Below, piece by piece: positions 26,655-35,969 of a stretch of DNA of 64,000 bases. Every line of letters starts with the position of its first letter. Position 1 is the first letter of the stretch. The notes beneath the pieces were generated by a model that was given only the letters and a program-made list of their open reading frames with translations, did not search any database and was not told the DNA's origin. This stretch comes from Anaerolineae bacterium. GTDB taxonomy: Bacteria > Chloroflexota > Anaerolineae > Anaerolineales > Villigracilaceae. The stretch spans positions 1-64,000 of the forward strand of contig JAJPIZ010000010.1 of assembly GCA_021324435.1 (NCBI GenBank), given 5' to 3'. A program made the position numbers and the translations under genes.

Positions 26655-29206
26655 ATCTCTCTCTGTTTCAAATATTTCTTCTTCCACTCGAATAGCTTGT
26701 TCAACGCCTCGATGGGCGAGAGTGAGTTTACATCTACTGCGTTAAGCTCGTCGAGCAACGGGCTTGTTTCGGGAAACAGGGCGGCCTGTTGCGCGGCGTG
26801 TGGATTGATGTTCACAGCCTGGCCCGATGTCTTCTCCAACTCGCTCATGATTTCATTGGCGCGTTGAATCACGGGCGCGGGCAGTCCTGCCAACTGCGCC
26901 ACGTGGATGCCGTATGATTTATCCGCGCCGCCCGGCACGATCTTGTGCAGAAACACAACCTTGCTGTCCGCTTCGGTTACTGCTACGTTGTAATTGCGGA
27001 CGCCCGGCAGAAGCTCTGCGAGTTGAGTTAATTCGTGATAGTGCGTTGCGAATAAAGTTTTTGCGCGCAAGTGCGGGTGATTGTGGATATATTCGATGAT
27101 GCCCCATGCAATCGAAAGGCCATCGTATGTTGAAGTGCCGCGCCCGATCTCATCCAGAATCAGCAAACTGCGCGAGGTGGCATGATGCAAGATGTTAGCC
27201 GCTTCGATCATCTCGACCATAAAGGTGGATTGACCTGAATGAATTTCATCTTGCGCGCCGATGCGAGTGAAGATGCGATCCACGAGTCCAATCCTCGCCG
27301 CGGCCGCGGGCACAAACGATCCCATTTGCGCCATCAATACGATTAATGCGGTTTGCCGCAAATATGTTGATTTGCCGGACATATTTGGTCCGGTGATGAC
27401 TCGAATGATCTCGCCCTTTTCAAAGATGACGTCATTGGGAACATATCGTTCACTCGTTAGCGATTGTTCAACAACAGGATGTCGCCCCTCGTGGATTTCA
27501 AGCCCGCTTCCCTCCTCGACTTTGGGCCGGGCATAGCCCCCCAGGGCCGCGGCTTCCGCCAAAGCAGATAGTACATCCAACTCAGCGAGGGCGCGCGCGG
27601 TTTGCAAAAGTTTGAGCGCCGACTTTGCCAGTGTCGCGCAAACTTCTTTGAATAGTCGCACTTCAATTTCGCGGATGCGTTCTTCGGCGTTGAGCACGAG
27701 CGTTTCGTATTCCTTCATTTCCGGAGTGATGAAACGCTCCGCGTTGACCAGGGTCTGTTTGCGGATGTAATGCTCCGGCGCCTTCTCTGCCGCGCCTCGT
27801 GATATTTCGATGTAATAGCCGAACACCTTGTTGTAGCCGACTTTAAGCGTCTTGATGCCTGTCTTCTCACGTTCGACCGATTCGAGATTTGCGATCCAAT
27901 CTCGGGCGTGCTTCGATGCCTCGATCACCGAATCTAATTCCTGTGAATAGCCGGGGCGAATGATCCCGATGTTTTGCAGTGTAGCGGGAGGATCATCGTC
28001 AATTGCATTTTGGAGTAGGGCCAATTCCTCAATCGCTGGTTCTAGTCTCGGCAGGGCAGGGGATTTCTTTTTTGCCGCAATATTCAAAATATCCGGAAGT
28101 CTCGCGAGGGTATCCCGAAGTGCAACCAAATCTCTGGGTTGGGCAAGACCGGCAAGTATGCGGTTGGTCAAGCGCTCAAGGTCGGCAAGCGGTTTGAGCG
28201 CGGTGCGCAGTTCGGCGCGTTGCATTCCGTCGTCGAAGAAATGCTGGACGCCATCTTGTCGAATTTCGATTTTCTTCACATCTAATAAGGGTTGGCTGAC
28301 CCATTGATGTATAAGCCGTTTGCCCATCGGGGTGATGGTCTGATCGAGTGTGCCAAGCAATGAGCCTTTACGTTCACCGCGCAGCGTCTCGTCTAATTCG
28401 AGGTTGCGGCGCGTGGACGCGTCCAACGTCATGAATTCGCTGAGGCTGTAAAGGCGTAAACTCGTCAGCAAATTGAGCGCGTCGGGCTGTGTCTCTTTGA
28501 GATATTGCACAATCGAGCCTGCCGCGCGGACCGCGAGGCTGTGCCCTTTCAGCCCAAAGCCCTCCAGCGTGGAGGCATTGAAATGTGAGCGCAGAGTCTC
28601 TTCACACTTGCCCGGCTCGAATCTCCACGCTGGCCAGGGTGAGAAATGGCCCGGGAATCCATTGTTAAGCGATTGATTGTCCGGATGAATAATTTCAGCG
28701 GGATGAAGCCGCGTCAATTCCGCGCGCAAAGCCTCGATGGGAAGTTCGGTGACGGCGAACTCTCCGGTGGTAATATCCGCGTATGAAACGGAAGCCGTTT
28801 TCTCGTCCAGAATGACCGAAGCGAGATAGTTGTTCGCGTCACCGGGCAAAAGTCCTGGTTCGACTACTGTTCCTGGTGTCACCACCCGCACCACTTTGCG
28901 CGGGAAAATTCCCCTGGTCGGTTGATCGCCGACCTGTTCGCAGATCGCGACGTGATAGCCCTTTTCAATCAGCCGCGCCAGATAATTTTCGACGGCATGA
29001 TAAGGAATCCCTGCCAGGGGCGCTCGCACGCCTTTGCCAACCGGACGCGAAGTCAAAACAATATCGAGCTCGCGCGCGGTAATCTCGGCATCTTCATCGA
29101 AGGTTTCGTAAAAATCGCCGAGGCGAAAAAATAGAATTGTGTTTGGGTATTCGCGCTTGATCTCAAGATATTGCTGACGGATGGGAGTGACATCGTCATT
29201 GGGCAT
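26651..29206 (-). CDS. mutS: DNA mismatch repair protein MutS
   Basis: 851 residues, full length. The N-terminal mismatch-binding domain carries the FYETF-type motif in FFRLGDFYETFDED, with the Phe and Glu that contact the mispair. The ATPase has GPNMSGKSTYLRQ (Walker A), LLILDEIGRGTSTYDG (Walker B and signature) and ATHYHEL. It recognises base mismatches and recruits MutL; mutL is not in this window. TAAAAT lies six bases before the ATG, so the mRNA may be leaderless. Confidence 0.97.
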   Translation of the reverse strand: MPNDDVTPIRQQYLEIKREYPNTILFFRLGDFYETFDEDAEITARELDIVLTSRPVGKGVRAPLAGIPYHAVENYLARLIEKGYHVAICEQVGDQPTRGIFPRKVVRVVTPGTVVEPGLLPGDANNYLASVILDEKTASVSYADITTGEFAVTELPIEALRAELTRLHPAEIIHPDNQSLNNGFPGHFSPWPAWRFEPGKCEETLRSHFNASTLEGFGLKGHSLAVRAAGSIVQYLKETQPDALNLLTSLRLYSLSEFMTLDASTRRNLELDETLRGERKGSLLGTLDQTITPMGKRLIHQWVSQPLLDVKKIEIRQDGVQHFFDDGMQRAELRTALKPLADLERLTNRILAGLAQPRDLVALRDTLARLPDILNIAAKKKSPALPRLEPAIEELALLQNAIDDDPPATLQNIGIIRPGYSQELDSVIEASKHARDWIANLESVEREKTGIKTLKVGYNKVFGYYIEISRGAAEKAPEHYIRKQTLVNAERFITPEMKEYETLVLNAEERIREIEVRLFKEVCATLAKSALKLLQTARALAELDVLSALAEAAALGGYARPKVEEGSGLEIHEGRHPVVEQSLTSERYVPNDVIFEKGEIIRVITGPNMSGKSTYLRQTALIVLMAQMGSFVPAAAARIGLVDRIFTRIGAQDEIHSGQSTFMVEMIEAANILHHATSRSLLILDEIGRGTSTYDGLSIAWGIIEYIHNHPHLRAKTLFATHYHELTQLAELLPGVRNYNVAVTEADSKVVFLHKIVPGGADKSYGIHVAQLAGLPAPVIQRANEIMSELEKTSGQAVNINPHAAQQAALFPETSPLLDELNAVDVNSLSPIEALNKLFEWKKKYLKQREI

Positions 29207-29270
29207 GGATTGATTTTACTATGAGGCTGTGACTTGGGCTATAATTCGTTCATGCAGTTTGGAGAATGAA

Positions 29271-30017
29271 ATGTACAAACTCGTTCTGGTCCGTCATGGA
29301 CAAAGCACATGGAATCTTGAAAACCGCTTTACCGGCTGGACAGATGTTGGCCTTACCGAGCAAGGCGTCGCTGAGGCACACGAAGCCGGACGCTTATTGC
29401 GCGAAGGCGGTTATGTTTTCGACGTTGCTTACACTTCGGTTTTGAAGCGCGCTATCAAAACGTTGAACATCATCCAGGAGGAAATGAATCTTGAATGGAT
29501 TCCTGTCGTCCGCGCCTGGCAATTGAACGAAAGGCATTATGGCGCTTTGCAGGGGTTGAATAAGTCTGAGATGGCTGAGAAATTCGGCGAGGCGCAAGTG
29601 AAGATTTGGCGGCGCAGTTACGATGTTCCGCCGCCCGCTTTGGATTGGAACGATGAACGCCATCCGCGCTTTGATCCACGGTACGCTTCTTTGCCTCCCG
29701 AGAAGTTGCCAGCCACCGAATCGCTTAAGATGACGCTGGCGCGCGTCCTCCCTTACTGGCATTCGACGCTGGCCCCCGAAATTAAGTCTGGCAGGCGCGT
29801 GTTGATTGCGGCGCATGGAAACAGTATTCGCGCCCTCGTGAAATATCTTGACGACATCTCAGATGCCGAAATTCCTGAACTGAATATTCCAACGGGTATT
29901 CCATTGATTTACGAATTAAGTGATGATCTGAAACCGCTCACGCACTATTACCTCGGAGATGCCGAAGAAGTTGCAAAGAAAGCCGCGGCGGTGGCAAGTC
30001 AGGGAAAGGTTAAATAA
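29271..30017 (+). CDS. gpmA: 2,3-bisphosphoglycerate-dependent phosphoglycerate mutase
   Basis: 248 residues from the ATG at 29271, preceded by TTTGGAGAATGAA. It interconverts 3- and 2-phosphoglycerate in glycolysis. The phosphohistidine motif is [10 protein letters not shown], followed by [15 protein letters not shown]; the second His is in [11 protein letters not shown] and the acid/base Glu in LNERHYGAL. The 248-residue length matches the dPGM family. Divergent from mutS. Confidence 0.95.
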   Translation: MYKLVLVRHGQSTWNLENRFTGWTDVGLTEQGVAEAHEAGRLLREGGYVFDVAYTSVLKRAIKTLNIIQEEMNLEWIPVVRAWQLNERHYGALQGLNKSEMAEKFGEAQVKIWRRSYDVPPPALDWNDERHPRFDPRYASLPPEKLPATESLKMTLARVLPYWHSTLAPEIKSGRRVLIAAHGNSIRALVKYLDDISDAEIPELNIPTGIPLIYELSDDLKPLTHYYLGDAEEVAKKAAAVASQGKVK

Positions 30018-30044
30018 GCAGTAACCGGTTTTTGGTAATCGGTC

Positions 30045-30076
30045 AGACCCTGGAATCCCGCGGGACTCCAGGGTCT
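30045..30076 (+). terminator. Terminator after gpmA
   Basis: AGACCCTGGA (30045-30054) pairs with TCCAGGGTCT (30067-30076) around a 12-base loop, followed by TTGCG. Confidence 0.8.
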
Positions 30077-30094
30077 TTGCGTTAGAATTGACTT

Positions 30095-33046
30095 ATGTCA
30101 CTATCCCCTGATTTTCTCAACGAACTTAAGAAGCATTTTACTGGCGATGTTCGTCTTGACCTTGGTTCGCGAATTCTGTACAGCACTGATGCTTCAATTT
30201 ATCAGATCGAACCCTTGGGTGTCGCAATTCCGAAAATACAAGAAGACCTGATTGCCGTAGTGGAATTGGCCGCGAAATACAAAGTTCCAATCCTGCCGCG
30301 CGGATCGGGTTCATCGTTGGCGGGGCAAGCGATTGGCGAAGCATTAATCCTAGATTGTTCACGTTGGCTGGATCATATTGTTGAAATTAACCCAGAATCC
30401 CGAACCGCGATAGTTGAGCCGGGAGTTATCCTTTCAGATCTCAATCAGGCCGCCGCGAAACATGGACTGCAGTTCGGCCCAGATCCCGCCTCCGCGGAAC
30501 GCGCTACGATGGGTGGGGTCATCGCCAATAACGCGACCGGCGCGCACTCGATCTTGTATGGCATGGCTGTAGATCATCTGCTCTCGGCAGATGTGATTTT
30601 GTCGGATGGAAGTTTGGCAAGGCTGGGCGAGGAGAAAATAGCGGATAGGATGCAGAGACCGAACAGCGGCAATTTATTCGCTGCTCTCTGCTCGTCTGCA
30701 ATTGAAATTCGCAGGAAATATGCAGAAGTGATCAAGCATAATTATCCGAAGAGTTGGCGTAATTCCGCAGGATATCGTCTTAATTATCTTTTACCGTGGT
30801 CGCCGTCTATTCCACCGCGATGGACCGGCGGTGACTATCCGCCAGTAAAGCCAGATTCGATTAACCTGGCTCATCTATTGGCAGGTAGTGAAGGCACGCT
30901 TGCCGTAATGCGCCGCGTAACCGTGAATCTTGTTCCTAAACCAAAGCATACGGTTTTGGGCATGCTATCTTATTCCAGCACCTCTGAGGCCTGCGATGAT
31001 GTACCCAATTTATTGAAATATAATCCATCTGCTATTGAGTTGATACCACGAATGATTATTCGTTTGGCGCGCGGTGTTCCGGAATACGCGCGCCAGATGG
31101 GGTGGGTGACGGGCGATCCTGCCGCGGTGTTGGTCGTTGAATTTAGCGGCGACCGGCCCGAGGTCTTGAAAGACTCGGTTCGAAATCTGCGAAGCGATGT
31201 TGTCATTGCCGAGTCTGCAGAAGAGCAGGCGCGCGTTTGGAATGTTCGCAAAGTCGGGCTGGGAATTTTGGATTCACGGCCGCAATCTGCGCGGCCTGTT
31301 GCGTTCATAGAAGATTGCGCAATTCCTGTTGAACGACTTGGTGATTTTGTGCGGGAGATTGAGCATATTTTGGCGGAGCATAAAACCGAGGGCGGAATTT
31401 ACGCCCACGCGTCTGCCGGTACTTTGCACATTCGCCCGATTTTGGATTTGAAGACTCGTGAGGGTGTTCGCTCTTTGCGGAACATCGCCGAGCAAACTCT
31501 TGCGTTGACTTTACGATTGGGCGGCGCAATGGCCTCAGAACATGGCGATGGAATCGCGCGCGGCGAATGGTTAAGAAAAACGTATGGTGATGAGGTGATC
31601 GCAGCTATGCGGACCCTGAAACGGGTCGCCGATCCTGATAATTTGCTCAACCCGAAAAAGATGTTCGACGCTCCGCCAATGGACACCCATTTGCGTTACG
31701 ATGAGAATTACCATGCGCGTGCATGGTCTTCTGCAATGGATTTTTCGCGCAACGGCGGACTGGCCACTGCTATCGAGCAATGTAACGGTCAGGGTGTGTG
31801 CAGGAAAGATACGGGGGTGATGTGTCCGTCGTTTCAGGCGACGCGCGAGGAGATGCACTCAACGCGCGGCAGAGCAAATCTATTGAGGGCGCTGATTTCT
31901 CGACCGGCCCAAATTGCAAGTCACAAATCTGAAATTGAAAATGCTGTTTATCAGGCCCTTGATTTGTGCCTTGCTTGTAAGGGCTGTAAAGCAGAATGTC
32001 CCAGCGGCGTAGACATGGCGAAACTTAAATCTGCGTTTGAGGCAGAGTATTACAAAACGCATCGCCGTCCGTTGCGCGATTATATTTTCGGATACTTCCA
32101 TGTTGTTGCAGGATTGCTTGGGTCGGTTGCGCCGGTCGCTAATTTTTTTATGCAAAATTCGTTTGCGAAGTCCATTTCTGAAAAGGCCATAGGAATTACA
32201 GCACATCGTCCATTTCCAAAATTTTCGAACAAACAGGCACTGCCGAACAATCGAGGGCGCGCGAAAGTAATTTTTTTATGCGATCTTTTCACTCATTACG
32301 TCGAGCCGGGCATTGAACAAGCCGCATTTGATGTATTGAATGGACTTGGCTTTGATGTGAAGGTCCTGCCGGTCATCAGCGCTGGAGCGGCATTGATTTC
32401 AAAGGGGTTTTTGGATGCAGCGCGCCGTCATGCCGAAAATGTCCTGAAAGCGTCGAATCGAATTGACCCTTATGACTCTCTGCCAATTGTTGGCATTGAG
32501 CCGCCGGAGATTTATTCGCTCAAAAATGATTACGTTGATTTGTTTCCATCGCGGGCGGGTGAAGTATCAAAACGCGTTTCGAATGTATGGTTGCTTGAAG
32601 AATTCCTCGTTCGATCTGATGTCTTTAATGAATTGCGTGTAGCCAATAAATCACTAAACAACCCTCCACAAAGAAACACACAAAAAATAAAACTACACCC
32701 TCACTGCCACCAGCGCGCGGAAAGTCCCTCAAACGATGGTTTGCCCAATGGAGTCAAAGCAACCATCGAGGCGCTGCGCAGATGCGGTTACGATGATGTA
32801 GAGCTAATTGATTCAGGATGTTGCGGCATGGCGGGAACATTTGGTTATGAATCTGAACATTACGATCTTTCCATGAAGATAGGGGAGTTAAAACTTTTCC
32901 CCTACATCCGGAATCTTGAAAATCAAGACGCGATAGTTTCATCAACCGGCGCAGCGTGTCGTATGCAGATCGAACAGGGAACTGGTGTAGTTGCAAAACA
33001 TCCAGTTGAACTGATTGCAGATGCACTTAAATCTGCGACCGAATGA
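30095..33046 (+). CDS. FAD-linked oxidase fused to Fe-S (GlpC/GlcF-like) domain, D-2-hydroxyacid dehydrogenase type
   Basis: 983 residues. Residues about 1-540 are a VAO-type FAD-binding domain (PRGSGSSLAGQ, PDPASAERATMGGVIANN) with its C-terminal cap ending near PDNLLNPKKM. The second half holds CNGQGVCRK...MCPSF and CLACKGCKAECPSG cysteine groups, then CCG-type motifs (DSGCCGMAGTFGYE). This is the YdiJ-like architecture, which oxidises D-lactate or D-2-hydroxyglutarate and passes electrons to the membrane. The substrate is not decidable here. Its 3' end overlaps the convergent SpoU gene by 20 bases. Confidence 0.9.
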   Translation: MSLSPDFLNELKKHFTGDVRLDLGSRILYSTDASIYQIEPLGVAIPKIQEDLIAVVELAAKYKVPILPRGSGSSLAGQAIGEALILDCSRWLDHIVEINPESRTAIVEPGVILSDLNQAAAKHGLQFGPDPASAERATMGGVIANNATGAHSILYGMAVDHLLSADVILSDGSLARLGEEKIADRMQRPNSGNLFAALCSSAIEIRRKYAEVIKHNYPKSWRNSAGYRLNYLLPWSPSIPPRWTGGDYPPVKPDSINLAHLLAGSEGTLAVMRRVTVNLVPKPKHTVLGMLSYSSTSEACDDVPNLLKYNPSAIELIPRMIIRLARGVPEYARQMGWVTGDPAAVLVVEFSGDRPEVLKDSVRNLRSDVVIAESAEEQARVWNVRKVGLGILDSRPQSARPVAFIEDCAIPVERLGDFVREIEHILAEHKTEGGIYAHASAGTLHIRPILDLKTREGVRSLRNIAEQTLALTLRLGGAMASEHGDGIARGEWLRKTYGDEVIAAMRTLKRVADPDNLLNPKKMFDAPPMDTHLRYDENYHARAWSSAMDFSRNGGLATAIEQCNGQGVCRKDTGVMCPSFQATREEMHSTRGRANLLRALISRPAQIASHKSEIENAVYQALDLCLACKGCKAECPSGVDMAKLKSAFEAEYYKTHRRPLRDYIFGYFHVVAGLLGSVAPVANFFMQNSFAKSISEKAIGITAHRPFPKFSNKQALPNNRGRAKVIFLCDLFTHYVEPGIEQAAFDVLNGLGFDVKVLPVISAGAALISKGFLDAARRHAENVLKASNRIDPYDSLPIVGIEPPEIYSLKNDYVDLFPSRAGEVSKRVSNVWLLEEFLVRSDVFNELRVANKSLNNPPQRNTQKIKLHPHCHQRAESPSNDGLPNGVKATIEALRRCGYDDVELIDSGCCGMAGTFGYESEHYDLSMKIGELKLFPYIRNLENQDAIVSSTGAACRMQIEQGTGVVAKHPVELIADALKSATE

Positions 33047-33659
33047 TTTGCGCCGCGACGGCGAATGCGACCGCGACATTGAACGAACGCTTTTGCCCAC
33101 GCATTGGGATGTGAACGACCTCATCTGCCACTTCCAGGATCCCCGGATCTACTCCGGTTACCTCATTACCTACGACGAGAACCATCGCTTGCGCGATATC
33201 CAATTTGTCTTCGATTGGCTTTGATTTTTCTGTGTTTTCCAAGACCCAAACCTTCCAGCCTTCAGCCTTCAAGCCCTTGACTAATTTCACCGCATCCTTG
33301 TGCGCCGACCAGGTTACAGAATCTTCTGCCCCCAATGCTGCCTTTTGCACACCCGCATTTTCCGGCGTGGGTGTAATACCACACAGATATGCGTGACGAA
33401 ATTCAAATCCGTCGGCAGAGCGAAGGATGGAGCCGACGTTCATAGCCGAACGAATGTTATCAAGTAGAACTGATAAATATTTGTCACTCGGAAATCGGCT
33501 GTCGTTGTTGACTGAGTTCTGTCCGAGCGAATATTCCAAAATTGCCTTGGTCTCTCCCAAACAATGCGGACAACGTTCGCCAAAAGGATGACTCTTAACC
33601 AGCGGGTATCGTAATCCACACTGCTGACATATGCGAATTTCGTAACGATTCGTGGGCAT
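33027..33659 (-). CDS. SpoU/TrmH-family RNA 2'-O-methyltransferase with N-terminal zinc ribbon
   Basis: 210 residues. A short N-terminal zinc ribbon (CQQCG...CPHC) precedes a SPOUT trefoil-knot domain with all three SpoU motifs: NIRSAMNVGSILRSAD, VVGNEVTGVDPGIL and IPMRGQKRSFNVAVAFAV. It methylates ribose in tRNA or rRNA; the target is unknown. The zinc ribbon is an uncommon addition. A TATAAT lies 8 bases before the ATG, on the strand opposite to that of the CAP gene. Confidence 0.9.
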   Translation of the reverse strand: MPTNRYEIRICQQCGLRYPLVKSHPFGERCPHCLGETKAILEYSLGQNSVNNDSRFPSDKYLSVLLDNIRSAMNVGSILRSADGFEFRHAYLCGITPTPENAGVQKAALGAEDSVTWSAHKDAVKLVKGLKAEGWKVWVLENTEKSKPIEDKLDIAQAMVLVVGNEVTGVDPGILEVADEVVHIPMRGQKRSFNVAVAFAVAAQIIRSQI

Positions 33660-33667
33660 TTGCGGTC

Positions 33668-33695
33668 ATTATACTTCCTGCCTTAGCGTTATAAT
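33668..33695. promoter_or_regulatory. Back-to-back -10 boxes for SpoU and CAP genes
   Basis: TATAAT on the minus strand at 33668-33673 and on the plus strand at 33690-33695 each sit 8 bases before the start codon of their gene. The whole divergent intergenic space is only 44 bases. Confidence 0.6.
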
Positions 33696-33703
33696 TTTCG
33701 AAT

Positions 33704-34699
33704 ATGTGCAACCGATTGTTCTGGACGTTGGCTTATCTTTTTTTCCTGTTGGCTATGACCTTTGCGCCGAACAAAAGCGCCTCCGCATGGACCGTTGAGG
33801 CGGTTCCCATTAAAAATGCTTATGATTTGGTTGACGCGGTCAATTCCCTGCGCGCTTCGCGCGGATTACCGCCCTATGCCATCAATTCTATTCTGATGGG
33901 CACGGCCCAGGCGCAGGCAAATTACATGGCTTCCATTGGGACATGGACGCACACCGGCCCGGATGGCTCCTCGGTGACACAACGACTATTGGCGGCAGGT
34001 TATCCTTTGGCAGGTGATTTATCGCTCGGCGGATTTCGCTCTGAAAATGTTGTCATGGGTTATGGAATGACCCCGGCGGGCGCAGTTTCCGCTTGGATGG
34101 GTGACGATCCCCACTTGCATACGATGTTATCTGCTGACCTGCAGGAAATTGGCGCTGGTGTAGCGGAGAAGGATGGCATGTATTACTATGTCATTGACTG
34201 TGCGCGCCCAACCAGTAGCGGACTTCCTCAGACGTATACGCCTGGCGTAGAGGCCCAATATAGTGCAAGCGACAGCGAAATTATTGTGCCAGTGATAGTC
34301 AATACCCCTGATGCAAAAGGAAATATCTATCATGAAGTTCAACAGGGACAATCTCTGTGGCAAATCGCAATTGAATATAGAACCACGATTGCTCAGATCA
34401 AACAACTGAACGGTCTTTCATCAAATGATATATATCCGGGAGATAAATTACTGATCGCCCAAGTCAACACACCGACGGCAATTCCGCCTACCGAAACATC
34501 CACAGTTGAACCGCCTGCATCTACGCCTCTGCCTGCGATCGCGGTTTTCACGGCAACCTCTACGGCTGAGGAAACGCTGATTCCGGCCGCGCCAATTTCA
34601 GGTCCCGCAGGAGCCGGAGGGGCAGTAATCGCCATCATTCTTGTTGCGCTTGCCACCGCCGGCCTGGTCGCGTGGATTGGGCGCAGTCATCCTGTTTGA
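33704..34699 (+). CDS. Secreted CAP-domain protein with LysM and C-terminal anchor
   Basis: 331 residues: signal peptide ending near KSASA, a CAP (SCP/PR1) domain (VDAVNSLRASRGLPPY, GTWTHTGPDGSSV, GFRSENVVMGYG) and a LysM repeat (QQGQSLWQIAIEYRTTIAQI...PGDKLLI). A Thr/Pro linker and C-terminal membrane helix follow. LysM binds peptidoglycan; the CAP domain's function in bacteria is poorly known. It resembles the SH3 proteins at 15-16 kb in linker and anchor, pointing to a shared cell-surface plan. Confidence 0.9.
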   Translation: MCNRLFWTLAYLFFLLAMTFAPNKSASAWTVEAVPIKNAYDLVDAVNSLRASRGLPPYAINSILMGTAQAQANYMASIGTWTHTGPDGSSVTQRLLAAGYPLAGDLSLGGFRSENVVMGYGMTPAGAVSAWMGDDPHLHTMLSADLQEIGAGVAEKDGMYYYVIDCARPTSSGLPQTYTPGVEAQYSASDSEIIVPVIVNTPDAKGNIYHEVQQGQSLWQIAIEYRTTIAQIKQLNGLSSNDIYPGDKLLIAQVNTPTAIPPTETSTVEPPASTPLPAIAVFTATSTAEETLIPAAPISGPAGAGGAVIAIILVALATAGLVAWIGRSHPV

Positions 34700-34706
34700 G
34701 CCTCTC

Positions 34707-34731
34707 TGTCTAAGTATGATATACTTAGACA
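34707..34731. promoter_or_regulatory. Perfect 11-bp inverted repeat overlapping the FNT promoter
   Basis: TGTCTAAGTAT (34707-34717) and ATACTTAGACA (34721-34731) are exact reverse complements around GAT. A possible promoter (TTGAGC 34696-34701, TATACT 34720-34725, spacing 18) has its -10 box inside the palindrome, so a dimeric repressor binding here would block transcription. It lacks the GC-rich stem and T-run of a terminator. Confidence 0.65.
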
Positions 34732-34763
34732 GTAAGTGAAATTAATCACAAGTAGAGTGGTCT

Positions 34764-35651
34764 ATGAGCGAAATCCGTTTTGATGCATTGTTACCGCAGG
34801 AAATGGCAACACGCGCCGAATATCTTGGAGTGCGTAAGGCCGAAATGCCGTTTTTGAAGATGTTCATGCTTTCGGTGCTGGCGGGCGCGTTTATTGCTCT
34901 CGGCGCCATCTTTGCAACAACTGTAAGCGCTGGAAGCATGACTGTGACTTCAGCCGATGGGGCGGTGGCTTTCAATACCAGTCTTCCCTATGGTGTGACG
35001 CGGCTACTGGCGGGATTTGTATTCAGTCTGGGATTGATCTTGGTAATTGTCGGCGGAGCGGAGTTGTTCACTGGCAATAATCTAATCGTGATGGCATGGG
35101 CAAGTGGCAAAGTAAGCGCCTGGTCGCTGTTACGCAACTGGGTGATTGTTTACATCGGCAACTTTGTCGGCGCGATCGGAACGGCGGCGCTGATGTTCTT
35201 CACAAAACAATATACTTTTGGCTCCAATGCGGTTGGCATTGTAGCTCTAAAGACTGCGGTCGCTAAATCCGAACTTACTTTTACGCAGGCGATCGCACTG
35301 GGAATTTTATGCAACGCGCTTGTGTGTTTGGCGGTGTGGATGACCTACAGTGCGCGCAGTACGATGGACAAAATCCTGGCGATCATCTTCCCCATCACTG
35401 CCTTTGTTGCCGCGGGGTTTGAACACAGCATAGCAAACATGTACTATATTTCATATGCCTTATTCATCACGATGTTCGACCCGGTATTTGTGCAGGCTGT
35501 GGCCGATAAAGTACCGCACCTTGAAAAATTGACATGGCAGGCCTTCTTCATTGGGAATCTTTTTCCCGTGACAATCGGCAATATCATCGGCGGTGCAGGG
35601 TTGGTCGCCGCGGTCTATTGGGCAATTTTCCTTCGCGCCAGCGAGAAATAA
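34764..35651 (+). CDS. Formate/nitrite transporter family protein (FocA/NirC)
   Basis: 295 residues with six predicted membrane helices and a duplicated fold. Family blocks include VVGGAELFTGNNLI and GILCNALVCLAVWM, and GFEHSIANMYYIS near the fifth helix. It forms a pentameric inner-membrane channel for formate, nitrite or hydrosulfide; the anion is not decided by sequence. A small RAM-domain protein follows 17 bases later and may be co-expressed. Confidence 0.92.
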   Translation: MSEIRFDALLPQEMATRAEYLGVRKAEMPFLKMFMLSVLAGAFIALGAIFATTVSAGSMTVTSADGAVAFNTSLPYGVTRLLAGFVFSLGLILVIVGGAELFTGNNLIVMAWASGKVSAWSLLRNWVIVYIGNFVGAIGTAALMFFTKQYTFGSNAVGIVALKTAVAKSELTFTQAIALGILCNALVCLAVWMTYSARSTMDKILAIIFPITAFVAAGFEHSIANMYYISYALFITMFDPVFVQAVADKVPHLEKLTWQAFFIGNLFPVTIGNIIGGAGLVAAVYWAIFLRASEK

Positions 35652-35668
35652 TTCCAAAAGGAGCAGAT

Positions 35669-35899
35669 ATGAAAGCCTATGTTTTGATTAAAATCCGCGC
35701 GGGGGAGGTGAAAGATGTGGTCAAGAGCCTGCGTAAAGTGGATGGGGTGATTGAGGCGCACATGACCTTTGGTCCGTATGATGCGGTCGCCGAAGTGGAA
35801 ACGCCCGACGTTGCCAAACTAGGTTCCATTACGGCCTCGAAAATTCAGCCCATCCCCGGCGTAGAACAAACCCTGACTTGCCTGGCTGTTGATTTGTAG
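35669..35899 (+). CDS. Stand-alone RAM (Lrp/AsnC ligand-binding) domain protein
   Basis: 76 residues from the ATG at 35669, which AAAGGAGCAGAT precedes. The whole protein matches the effector-binding half of Lrp/AsnC regulators (KIRAGEVKDVVKSLRKVDGV, GPYDAVAEVET) and has no DNA-binding half. Such proteins form oligomers that bind amino acids or other small ligands. Position after the FNT transporter hints at a sensor or modulator role, but that is inference. Confidence 0.85.
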   Translation: MKAYVLIKIRAGEVKDVVKSLRKVDGVIEAHMTFGPYDAVAEVETPDVAKLGSITASKIQPIPGVEQTLTCLAVDL

Positions 35900-35969
35900 T
35901 CTTCTTTTTCTAACGCAACAGGTCGCCGCGTTTCGAGAGCGCGGCGGCCTGTTCGATTTTTAGCAGATG

